DNA of 64,000 nt from the NCBI GenBank assembly GCA_936920625.1, contig CAKZHC010000011.1, positions 62,001-126,000 of the forward strand, given 5' to 3'. The notes under the pieces were generated by a model. The model was not told the origin of the DNA and did no database searches. It saw nothing but the letters and a program-made list of their open reading frames with translations. This document shows, in pieces, positions 45,727-54,157 of this stretch (its first letter is position 1; each line of letters opens with the position of its first letter). The translations under genes were made by a program, and so were the position numbers. This DNA comes from an uncultured Enterobacteriaceae bacterium (GTDB taxonomy: Bacteria > Pseudomonadota > Gammaproteobacteria > Enterobacterales > Enterobacteriaceae).

Positions 45727-45888
45727 AGAAATATTCAGACGCCGCTCGTACAAAAAATAATCTAATTTTGTCGAAAAAAGTTGCAGATTTTACATTTCTT
45801 GCGCAAAATGCCCATCTTTTACGACACCATAAGAGCAATCCATTGCAAGATTGCAGCGTAATATCTGAGACTATATAGAGATAATTAT

Positions 45889-47349
45889 TTGAAATACCTA
45901 AAAATAAATTACCTGTTAGTAGGATTATTCACTCTTCTGATTGTCCTTGCTGTATCTTTCTCTTCGTTTGGCCATAACACAATGGACCAACGGATTACCC
46001 AGATAAAAGAGCGGGGGGTACTGCGGATGAGCACTATTGTTTCACCGCTGACCCACTATACAGCTAAACATGCTCTGACAGGCATCGATTATGAACTGGC
46101 CAGGCGCTTTGCTGATTCTCTGGGTGTCAAGCTCAAAGTGACGCTACGGCCGAGCATAGAAGATTTATTTGATGATCTTGAAGATGATAAGGCAGACATT
46201 ATTGCTGCCGGCCTTATCTATAATCCTGAACGTTTGAGCCGGTTTCGCGCGGGCCCGGGTTATTACACCGTTTCACAACAGCTGGTATATCGTATTGGCC
46301 ATCCCAAGCCAAAATCGCTGGCCAACTTACGAGGTGAGCTGACCGTAGCAAGTGATTCAATCTACGCGTCGACACTTAATACAGCTAAAGCACGCAGCTA
46401 CCCTAATCTTAGCTGGACGCAGACTGATAAACAGAGTCCGCTAACACTCCTGCGGGCAGTTGCAGAGGGTAAACTTGACTATACCATCGGTAATTCAGTC
46501 AGCGTTGCCGTGATGCAGCGGGTTTATCCCCAACTGGCTGTCGCTTTTGATATCAGTAAGAAACACCCCGTTACCTGGTATCTGCCACGCATTAAGGATT
46601 ACAGCCTCGATAAGACGGTGTTTACCTTCTTTAATAATATCAACAGCGACGGCGTAATGGCCCGGATGACCGAAAAGTATCTTGGTCACATGGGTACGTT
46701 CAATTATATTGATACCCTAAGCTTTCTGAAGGCAATAGACACCAGACTGCCAGAGATCAAGCCATTGTTTATAAAATATGCCCAGACAGTCGACTGGAAA
46801 CTACTGGCATCTGTCGCCTGGCAGGAGTCACGATGGGATCCAAATGCTGTCTCCCCCACTGGTGTGCGCGGCATGATGATGCTTACACGACAGACGGCGC
46901 GAAGTATGAACGTATCTGATCGGACCGATATAGAAGAGAGCATTCGTGGCGGCAGCCAGTATTTGCAGCAAATCATCAAAGAACTGTCCGACTCAATCCC
47001 CAAAGACGAGCGCATCTGGTTTGCACTGGCAGCCTACAATATGGGGTATTCCCGTATGCTGGATGCCCGTAAACTGACAGAAGTTCAGAAAGGCAATCCA
47101 GACAGCTGGGCAGATGTTAAACTACGTTTGCCCCTGTTGAGTCAGAAGCGCTACTACAGTCAGCCCGGTTATAGTTATGCACGTGGCCAGGAAGCCTATA
47201 ATTATGTGGAGAATATTCGCAGATATCACCAGAGTCTGGTGGGTTATCTGGAAGTGAAAAACCACAAACTATGGCGACAAAGAGCTCCAGACACACAACT
47301 GGCGATGGAAGATAAACATAAAGATTCATCTGATGTTGCCATAGACTAA
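45889..47349 (+). CDS. mltF: Membrane-bound lytic transglycosylase F
   Basis: MltF cleaves peptidoglycan between MurNAc and GlcNAc, leaving 1,6-anhydro ends. The start is a TTG giving MKYLKINYLLVGLF. A signal/anchor segment (about 5-28) is followed by an ABC solute-binding-like domain (about 40-265) and a C-terminal SLT domain with catalytic Glu in VAWQESRWDPNAVSPTGVRGMMMLT and the AAYNMGYSRMLDAR segment. The 486 residues compare with 518 in E. coli; the shortening is in the C-terminal tail only. It is divergent from purL and convergent with tadA. Confidence 0.95.
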   Translation: MKYLKINYLLVGLFTLLIVLAVSFSSFGHNTMDQRITQIKERGVLRMSTIVSPLTHYTAKHALTGIDYELARRFADSLGVKLKVTLRPSIEDLFDDLEDDKADIIAAGLIYNPERLSRFRAGPGYYTVSQQLVYRIGHPKPKSLANLRGELTVASDSIYASTLNTAKARSYPNLSWTQTDKQSPLTLLRAVAEGKLDYTIGNSVSVAVMQRVYPQLAVAFDISKKHPVTWYLPRIKDYSLDKTVFTFFNNINSDGVMARMTEKYLGHMGTFNYIDTLSFLKAIDTRLPEIKPLFIKYAQTVDWKLLASVAWQESRWDPNAVSPTGVRGMMMLTRQTARSMNVSDRTDIEESIRGGSQYLQQIIKELSDSIPKDERIWFALAAYNMGYSRMLDARKLTEVQKGNPDSWADVKLRLPLLSQKRYYSQPGYSYARGQEAYNYVENIRRYHQSLVGYLEVKNHKLWRQRAPDTQLAMEDKHKDSSDVAID

Positions 47350-47416
47350 ACAGAAACGTGCCATCAGCCTGTATTTTAACGCTATGGCCTTTTCACCTCG
47401 TACAACGACCGAGTAG

Positions 47417-47980
<564 letters not shown>

Positions 47981-47997
47981 TTAAACAGCATTCGCCA

Positions 47998-48661
47998 CTA
48001 CTCCAGCTGTTGCAGCTCGCCACAAGGCGTTACCCGCCAGCGATGCTGGCAAAAAGATAATAGCGGATTGTCCTGTTTACTATCGCTGTAACCACTATAA
48101 AGTTGCAGCGGTTTGCCAATTTGCTTCTCAAGCAGAACCACTTTATTGCGGCCAAGACAGCGTACTGAAAGCACCCGACCGCCCCATTTGCGCTCCATCT
48201 GACTGGCAATCAGTTTTACTTTTGGCAAAAAGGCAGCGTCACGGTAAACCTGTTCCACCAGTGACTGCGGTGAGCCGGTAATCAGCCAGACTTCAGCCTC
48301 TTCAGTTGCAAGGTAATCATTCAGTCGTTGCTGCACTATCGGGAATCTGACTGCCCGCAGGCGAAACCAAACTGTGAAGTGAATCTCTCGTTGACACATC
48401 GTCGCTTCGCTACGTCCAAACGTAATTGTCCAGAGCAGCAGACTCATAGGCCAGCGCGCGCTTCGGCCCTGAATAATGAAACCCAACACCACTACTAGTA
48501 GCGCAGGGACCACCAGCAGTTAGTAGCGCAGGGACCACCAGCAGTAAATTTAGCGGATGATGCCATAACAGGAAGCGTAAAAAAGTACCAAACATATCCT
48601 GCTGGTGCAGCGTACCATCAAGATCGAAGAATACGACGCGACGTTGTTGCGCACGGCTCAA
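47998..48661 (-). pseudogene. pgpC: Phosphatidylglycerophosphatase C, frameshifted by a 25-bp duplication
   Basis: PgpC (YfhB) dephosphorylates phosphatidylglycerophosphate at the inner membrane. The N-terminal frame (from 48661, RRVVFFDLDGTLHQQDMFG with the HAD nucleophile motif) runs into the wrong frame in the transmembrane segment. The rest, from about VPALLVVVLGF to the intact end GELQQLE, is in another frame (open from 48513). The cause is visible: a perfect 25-bp tandem duplication at 48496-48545. Removing one copy restores a full protein of about 210 residues resembling E. coli PgpC. All other parts are undamaged, so the lesion looks recent. PgpA or PgpB, if present elsewhere, could compensate. 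Confidence 0.9.
48496..48545. repeat. Perfect 25-bp tandem duplication inside pgpC
   Basis: Two identical 25-base copies (48496-48520 and 48521-48545), starting TAGTAGCGCAGGG and ending CCAGCAGT, lie head to tail. The unit length is not a multiple of three. Confidence 0.97.
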
Positions 48662-48725
48662 ACCTTAAACCTCATAAGCAGTGAAAATCATCATTTGGAT
48701 AATAACTAATTTTATTATGCAGTTA

Positions 48726-49667
48726 TCACTCTTCATTACAGCCAGCTGGTGATGCGGAATCAGGCTTTGATGATTTCAGATCTAACGCGGCGCGCAGAAA
48801 TCCCCTGTGAGACTGAAGACGCGCATCGGCTTCAGCAGCAGTGAGATCTGCCAGGATCATCAGGACGGCCGTTTTAACGTTATATTCGCACTGACCAAGA
48901 ACCAGCCCGGCATGTGAACGGTCACAGCCAGTAGCTTCCGCTACTATACGACACGCTCTGTCTGTAAGTTTATCGTTGTTTGCCTGCAAATCCACCATCA
49001 GGTTTTGATATACCCTGCCAGTTTTTACCATTGCGCCAGTAGAAATCATATTCAGCACTAGCTTTTGTGCCGTGCCTGCTTTAAGTCGGGTAGACCCTGT
49101 TAATACTTCAGGGCCAACCAACGGCGTAATAGCAATTTGTGCTTCCTCCGCCAGCAATGAATCCGGATTACAGCAGATGGCGGCAGTCATGCAACCTTGT
49201 TTACCTGCATAGCGCAATGCACCGATAACATAAGGCGTTCGGCCTGATGCGGCCAGACCGATGACCATATCTGCTCTATCCAGCGCTATCGCCTTAAGAT
49301 CATCTGCGCCGGATGCCTCACTATCTTCCACCCCCTCTGCCGACATCATTAGCGCATCCGGGCCGCCTGCAATCAGACCTGTTACCATTCCATATGGCAC
49401 GCCAAAGGTTGGCGGGCATTCGGAAGCATCTAACACCCCAAGCCGGCCACTGGTACCAGCCCCAATGTAGATCAGCCTTCCACCTGAAGTAAGCGCATTA
49501 GCCGCCGCGTCGACTGCCTTTGCTACCGCTGGTAACGTCTGTTGTACCGCAACCGGCACCAGAGCATCTTCACGATTGAAGCAGGTGACCATTTCAAGCG
49601 TTGAAAGCGTATCCAGATTCATGGTGTCGGGATGACGTGATTCTGACAGCAGGTCTGCTAAATGCAT
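48726..49667 (-). CDS. murQ: N-acetylmuramic acid 6-phosphate etherase
   Basis: MurQ splits MurNAc-6-phosphate into GlcNAc-6-phosphate and D-lactate during cell-wall recycling. The SIS domain is clear: [28 protein letters not shown] (about 60-90), then [17 protein letters not shown] and [20 protein letters not shown]. The start is set at the ATG 49667, after GAGGTGAAC; a GTG two codons earlier overlaps that site. 313 residues. It lies upstream of pgpC and tadA in the same direction. Its usual regulator murR is absent. Confidence 0.95.
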   Translation of the reverse strand: MHLADLLSESRHPDTMNLDTLSTLEMVTCFNREDALVPVAVQQTLPAVAKAVDAAANALTSGGRLIYIGAGTSGRLGVLDASECPPTFGVPYGMVTGLIAGGPDALMMSAEGVEDSEASGADDLKAIALDRADMVIGLAASGRTPYVIGALRYAGKQGCMTAAICCNPDSLLAEEAQIAITPLVGPEVLTGSTRLKAGTAQKLVLNMISTGAMVKTGRVYQNLMVDLQANNDKLTDRACRIVAEATGCDRSHAGLVLGQCEYNVKTAVLMILADLTAAEADARLQSHRGFLRAALDLKSSKPDSASPAGCNEE

Positions 49668-50486
49668 GTTCACCTCACATATCGTTCATGCCGTTTTAAA
49701 CATAATTCATAAAATCTGGTGCATTAGTCATTTTCTGAACATCAATTTTAATGGTGCCGGTAACACCCTACCGCCCATTAAAGCACCTTCACTTTACCAT
49801 TGCTGTATGTCGTTCAGCTGCTAAAAATTTTTGTTAATATCGGGTTCTTTTGCTGCATCTGCATTCACCTCGCACCATCAGCCATAATTCAGAGACAGAT
49901 ATGAAGCCGTTGTAGCGCCTGCATTCAACCGGACGCCATATTTTATTCTTCCCTGAAAATGGAGCTGGCTCAATCAGTTCGGAGGCTGACATCTGTGACC
50001 ATAGACGAACCTTCCAAAAAATAAGCCGTCAGAAAAGCTGAGGCAACTTATATTACGTAAAACATGACAGCACGATTAAAATAGATTATTAAGCATCACC
50101 ATCGTATATGTCTTTAAAATTAAGACGGTACAGGATATTGCAAAACCTGACAATATAGTGCATATCGGCTATTACTTTAATACGCTGGTGTAATTTTAAT
50201 TCTCACTCACAGCAATTTCGCCTAAAAAACACTTCTGGTCTTGTGTCTCCTGAAATGTATCCTGATATCGTTTTTCATAACGAATATAGCTTGTCGCGTT
50301 TTTAACAGGTCATCATTTTGGTATTACAGCCATCTCCGTTTTACACCGATTAAATTAACACCATAATCACCTTCAGCCAGAGCGCAGATAAAGTAAATTC
50401 ATGTTGATAAATAACAAATCGATATCACTCCTGATATCAGTTTATTTATTGCACTAATACAGCGTGATTTATCCACATCCCCACAG
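49668..50486. other. A+T-rich stretch without a recognised gene
   Basis: About 820 bases upstream of murQ contain no long open frame. A short open run near 50100-50190 ends NIVHIGYYFNTLV-stop but has no start context and matches nothing recalled. The region ends in a strong terminator on the + strand at 50487, so an unseen transcript (small RNA or short ORF) may lie here. Confidence 0.4.
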
Positions 50487-50511
50487 GCGCAGCTACAGCT
50501 GCGCTTTTTTT
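50487..50511 (+). terminator. Strong orphan rho-independent terminator
   Basis: GCGCAGCT / AGCTGCGC forms a perfect 8-bp stem (487-494, 497-504), or 7 bp with a four-base loop, followed directly by seven T. No protein gene ends just upstream on this strand. Confidence 0.8.
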
Positions 50512-50536
50512 AGCAAAACCTGGTGAAGAAATAACT

Positions 50537-50719
50537 GTGCAGCCTGCTCCAGCTTTTCAGACGGCTCTGCATGAGTTACCCGCAAGAACATTAACAAACC
50601 GCTATTTCCAGAAAGATTTTACTGTTCTGGTAAACCTGGCCCGACTTTTAACAGGTAATCAGTCTGTTACCGGTAACACAGAATCTCAGCCTGAAAGGGA
50701 AATAACGCTTTCAGATTAA
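50537..50719 (+). CDS. Short ORF of unknown function upstream of the toxin gene
   Basis: A GTG-initiated frame of 60 codons behind GGTGAAG, reading MQPAPAFQTALHELPARTL, then about 40 more residues. It has no signal peptide, no Cys and no recognised family. It ends 38 bases before the toxin ATG and its last codons overlap an inverted repeat (CTGAAAG / CTTTCAG, 50691-50714). It could be a leader peptide, a remnant or chance; it does not resemble an AB5 B subunit. Confidence 0.25.
   Translation: MQPAPAFQTALHELPARTLTNRYFQKDFTVLVNLARLLTGNQSVTGNTESQPEREITLSD
50691..50714. promoter_or_regulatory. Inverted repeats just upstream of the toxin gene
   Basis: CTGAAAG and CTTTCAG form a 7-bp inverted repeat with a 10-base spacer, 44-67 bases before the toxin start codon. 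A second perfect 12-bp palindrome, GTTACCGGTAAC, lies at 50666-50677. Either could be a regulator-binding site or an RNA stem; this is untested inference. Confidence 0.3.
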
Positions 50720-50757
50720 GCAAGTCAACTAACATAAATCTCAAAGGAATAAATAGT

Positions 50758-51501
50758 ATGAAATATCTGTTCTATGCACTGCTTTGCTTATTTTCACATC
50801 TGGCATTAGCAGAACCTTTGCACAAGGTTTATCGTGCAGACCGCACTCCACCGGATGTGATAAGAGGCATGCAAGGATTTTTTGCAAAAGGTGTAAGCCA
50901 CCAGCTCCCCCTCGATACCCGTAGTACTCCGTGCGTGAATATCAGTTTATGGAATCATGCAAACGGAGATCCAGTGACACAACGTGCCCGTGATGATTCG
51001 TGTTATATAAGCACCACCCAGTACCTGAATATTGCGGAGCAACGTATCGTCAACATAGAACATGGCAGTGGTTTTATCTATCACATCCAGGGCAGCTGGG
51101 ATTTCATTGATGTTAATGGATCATTAGGGCATTACAGCCCCTACCAGAGTGAGCATGAGGAAGCTGCCTTAATTTACATCAGCTGGCCACGGATTATAGG
51201 ATGGCAGGAATATACGAACGGCGTAGCAGGTAACTTCATAAACAACCCTGACTATATTGAAAATCTTTACCCGGATGTAAACTCAGTTGTCCTGCCGCAG
51301 CTGGCAGGTTTTCCTCCCGGTAACAATGCATGGTCTGAGGATCCCTGGAATCAGTATGCTAATTGTGGGCAAAAAAGAGATCGTAAATGTTACCCCAAAA
51401 AAAGCGCACAAGCCTACGGTGAAGATTTTTTCTGGTTTACTTACCGTCGTGAGCAGGCAAGAATGCTGTACGTCATTGGGTCATCAGAAAGAGCAGGCTG
51501 A
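50758..51501 (+). CDS. Cholera toxin / heat-labile enterotoxin-like ADP-ribosyltransferase A subunit
   Basis: The 247-residue product has a Sec signal peptide (about 1-18, cleaved after LALA) and then resembles the A subunit of cholera toxin and LT along its whole length. The NAD-site Arg26 lies in KVYRADRTPPDVI (CT: LYRADSRPPDEI), His67 in LWNHANGD, the STT motif at 85-87, and the Glu-x-Glu catalytic pair at 132/134 in SPYQSEHEEAAL (CT: SPHPDEQEVSAL). LGHYSP, IIGWQEY and LAGFPPGNNAWSEDPW are further matches. Cys203 and Cys211 bracket a basic loop (GQKRDRK), like the nicked A1/A2 disulfide loop. A short A2-like tail (212-247) lacks KDEL. Cys59 and Cys82 are additional. AAAGGAAT precedes the ATG. 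No lesion is seen. Such enzymes modify host G proteins; the target here is unknown. Confidence 0.9.
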   Translation: MKYLFYALLCLFSHLALAEPLHKVYRADRTPPDVIRGMQGFFAKGVSHQLPLDTRSTPCVNISLWNHANGDPVTQRARDDSCYISTTQYLNIAEQRIVNIEHGSGFIYHIQGSWDFIDVNGSLGHYSPYQSEHEEAALIYISWPRIIGWQEYTNGVAGNFINNPDYIENLYPDVNSVVLPQLAGFPPGNNAWSEDPWNQYANCGQKRDRKCYPKKSAQAYGEDFFWFTYRREQARMLYVIGSSERAG

Positions 51502-52060
51502 AGATAATTTGTCATCCCTGTAAGTATCATTGTCAAACGCAGATTGTTTGCGCCCGCGAGTAACGTATGGCCTGATCTGCCTGTTCGTTCCAGCAAACCT
51601 TACCCCCCCTGCCAGCTATGATTTTATTCAACGCTACAGTCAGGTGGCAAAATAATCTGCATCTTCTGGCAAAATCAACGTTAAGGACACCGCCCCATCG
51701 TCTAAACAGGCTATCAGGCTCCTGAACTCTCTGCATAAGGCCTGAGGCTGGATGTGTGCAGAAACTCACTTTATTCCGGCTAAATATATCGCATTATAAC
51801 AGACCTGCGTTGAAGAGAATGACTCTGATTGTCAGCGCAAAATCATGACTGTGATGATGCCTTTGATCCGCTTCCCCAATGATGGCAACTTATTGCAGTC
51901 GATTAAATATGGCTGCCGGGTGACGTGGTTAACCCCTAGGCCGGGTAGCCTGCCACTACCCCCCCCCCTCACCGATGTCAAACAGCTCCGGCTAAAAAGA
52001 GATTATTGCGGTGATTAAGCAAAAATATGGCCGTACTCACGAATTTGTAAGGAGAATATT
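51502..52060. other. Gap between toxin and aldehyde dehydrogenase; no B subunit
   Basis: This 559-base stretch has no + strand frame of the roughly 100-140 codons expected for an AB5 B subunit. A minus-strand frame at 51533-51769 is not convincing. A short run readable as SDCQRKIMTVMMPLIRFPNDGNLL near 51830-51905 may be a decayed gene of unknown type. A run of ten C lies at 51959-51968, about 93 bases before the next gene. Confidence 0.4.
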
Positions 52061-53569
52061 GTGACTAGAAAACTGGCATTACCGGATATAATTTCTATTG
52101 CCAAAAATTTAGAAATACCGGATAAGGCCTTCATTGATGGAAAATTTGTTGCAGCATTATCAGGCAGAACACTGGCAACGGTAAACCCCGCCACTGGAGA
52201 CGTTATTACTCATATCGCTGCCTGCAATGCTGAGGACGTTGATGTTGCCGTAGCAAGCGCCCGGCGTACCTTTGAAAATCGTTCGTGGTGTGGGTTGCCT
52301 CCAGCACAACGTAAAAAAACGTTACTGAAACTGGCAGACCTGATTGAATCGCAACAGGAGCAGCTGGCTGTCCTTGAAAGTCTGGACAGTGGTAAGCCCG
52401 TTGGTGAATGTCTGACTGGTGATATTCCTGACACCATCAATACGTTACGCTGGCATGCTGAAGCCATTGATAAACTCTACGAACAGATTGCTCCGGCTGG
52501 TGATAAAGCACTGGCGATGATTGTCCGGGAGCCTGTTGGTGTAGTCGGCTGTGTCCTTCCGTGGAATTTTCCATTGCTAATGCTGGCATGGAAAATTGGC
52601 CCGGCGCTGGCCGCTGGCTGTTCTGTTGTTGTGAAACCGGCAGAGCAGACCTCTTTAACGTCGCTACGGGTTGCACTACTTGCCTATGAGGCGGGTATTC
52701 CTGCCGGTGTGCTGAACATAATCACAGGCACTGGCCCGGAGACCGGAAAGCCTATCGGTCTTCATAATGATGTCGATATGGTGAGCTTTACCGGCTCCAC
52801 CATCACTGGCAGACGCTTTCTGCGTTACGCTGCCGATTCTAATCTTAAAAAAGTAGTACTTGAGTGCGGAGGGAAAAATCCCGCTATTGTCTTTGATGAT
52901 GCCGAAAATCTCAGCCACGTTGCAGACCAGATTGTAAACGGGGCTTACTGGAATATGGGGGAGAACTGTTCAGCAACTTCTCGCCTGTTGGTGGATAAAA
53001 AAATCAAAGACCAGCTGCTGGAAATTATCGTTCAGAAACTTAGTGACTGGAAAATGGGCAACCCACTTGACCCGTCAAACCGGCTGGGCGCGTTAATTAG
53101 TCAATCCCATTTTGAAAAAGTGTCTGGTTACCTTGATATCGCCCGAAGGGAAGGCCTGATTTTTATTTATGGTGGACAAACCGAAAAAGGCGCCTGGATA
53201 CAACCAACTATTATTGATGGTGTGACGGCACAGAGTGCCCTCTTTAGGGAGGAGATCTTTGGGCCGATTTTGTGCGTGACGACATTCGGCAGCCAGAGTG
53301 AAGCGATTGCACTGGCAAATGACTGTGATTACGGCCTTGCGGCATCAGTCTACACCAGTAGCCTTACGAGAGCTGTTGAGGTATCACGAGCTATACGGGC
53401 GGGAACAGTAACGGTCAATTGTTATGGCGAGGGGGACGCCACCACACCTTTTGGCGGCTACAAACAATCTGGTTTTGGTGGCCGGGACAAATCACTCTTT
53501 GCCCATGATCAGTACACCGAACTGAAGACTATCTGGATTGATATATCTTCGGGCGAAACAGTTAATTAA
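52061..53569 (+). CDS. NAD(P)-dependent aldehyde dehydrogenase (PuuC-like)
   Basis: This is an ALDH-superfamily enzyme of 502 residues, cytosolic, oxidising an aldehyde to the acid. The catalytic Glu268 (VVLECGGKNP) and Cys303 (WNMGENCSATSRL) are in place, as are the proton-relay Asn in PWNFPLLM and the cofactor motif FTGSTITGRRFL. Overall pattern and the C-terminal PFGGYKQSGFGGRDKSL...YTELKTIW resemble E. coli PuuC (gamma-glutamyl-aminobutyraldehyde dehydrogenase), but the substrate cannot be set from sequence. A good AAGGAG precedes the GTG start. No pathway partner genes surround it, so it is an orphan in the island. Confidence 0.88.
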   Translation: MTRKLALPDIISIAKNLEIPDKAFIDGKFVAALSGRTLATVNPATGDVITHIAACNAEDVDVAVASARRTFENRSWCGLPPAQRKKTLLKLADLIESQQEQLAVLESLDSGKPVGECLTGDIPDTINTLRWHAEAIDKLYEQIAPAGDKALAMIVREPVGVVGCVLPWNFPLLMLAWKIGPALAAGCSVVVKPAEQTSLTSLRVALLAYEAGIPAGVLNIITGTGPETGKPIGLHNDVDMVSFTGSTITGRRFLRYAADSNLKKVVLECGGKNPAIVFDDAENLSHVADQIVNGAYWNMGENCSATSRLLVDKKIKDQLLEIIVQKLSDWKMGNPLDPSNRLGALISQSHFEKVSGYLDIARREGLIFIYGGQTEKGAWIQPTIIDGVTAQSALFREEIFGPILCVTTFGSQSEAIALANDCDYGLAASVYTSSLTRAVEVSRAIRAGTVTVNCYGEGDATTPFGGYKQSGFGGRDKSLFAHDQYTELKTIWIDISSGETVN

Positions 53570-53643
53570 ACATCATTTTGTTAGAAACTGGCAGTCGCCG
53601 GGCTGGCACGCTGCTGGTACTTCACCGTGCTAACAGCTTTTAG

Positions 53644-53826
53644 GAAACCACCACCAACCTGTTAAAAAACAAAAATAATATAGAGGGATTTGCTAAAACA
53701 GGATCTCTTGCCACTGCTGAATTTTTAGGCTTTGACTATAAGTTTGGTGCACTCGCCTGCAACGTCATGGACCTGACACTATCGGGTATGGCCTTACCCG
53801 GCAGGCTGTGTTTTTACCAGCGATAA
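53644..53826 (+). pseudogene. Gene fragment, possibly the C-terminal part of a DUF4225-type protein
   Basis: A stop-to-stop frame of 60 codons without a start reads NNIEGFAKTGSLATAEFLG, then FDYKFGALACNVMDLTLSG and ends shortly after. The pattern resembles the C-terminal region of enterobacterial DUF4225 proteins as recalled; that match is tentative. The front half of any such gene is missing. It lies between the aldehyde dehydrogenase and an integrase remnant. Confidence 0.35.
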
Positions 53827-54107
53827 CACGCAAAAATAATCAGTTTAATATTTTGTACCAAACACATAGCATAAGAGTATTGTGGAAAAACATAGTACGG
53901 CGCTCAGGAGTCCGCTGCAAAACAGTTTATCAACTACGGCATACATTTGCCTGCTGGAATCTGGTCGCGCACGGTAACATTGCCCTTATCGCCAGACAGA
54001 TGGGCCGGGCTGACGCCCCGATGTTGTACCGCCGCCGGATGGAAAACGAAAGCAGCGCAAAAGATTTACGGATTTGGGAGTCACTGAATGGAAGCAATGG
54101 GGCATGA
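53808..54107 (+). pseudogene. Tyrosine integrase remnant (C-terminal part)
   Basis: The 99-codon frame holds the end of a phage-type tyrosine recombinase: GVRCKTVYQLRHTFACWNLVAHGN carries the conserved Arg-His-x-x-(box II) signature, and IALIARQMGRADAPMLYRRRME follows. The usual GH of box II is now GR, the segment normally carrying the catalytic Tyr (MLYxxYxxW) is altered, and the N-terminal arm and core domains are absent. It is therefore a decayed remnant. It marks past insertion of a mobile element beside mutS and near the toxin gene. Confidence 0.75.
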
Positions 54108-54157
54108 TGAAAAAGTCCCGGCAGCGCGCCAGGAAATAAACATGAGATCTTAATACA

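Noticed and set aside
50537..50719. 60-codon ORF considered as an AB5 B subunit
   Set aside because: It lacks a signal peptide and cysteines and is about half the expected length; kept only as an unknown ORF.
51533..51769. 78-codon minus-strand frame after the toxin gene, considered as a possible B subunit or transposase piece
   Set aside because: There is no signal peptide, the strand is wrong for an AB operon, and no transposase motif could be identified.
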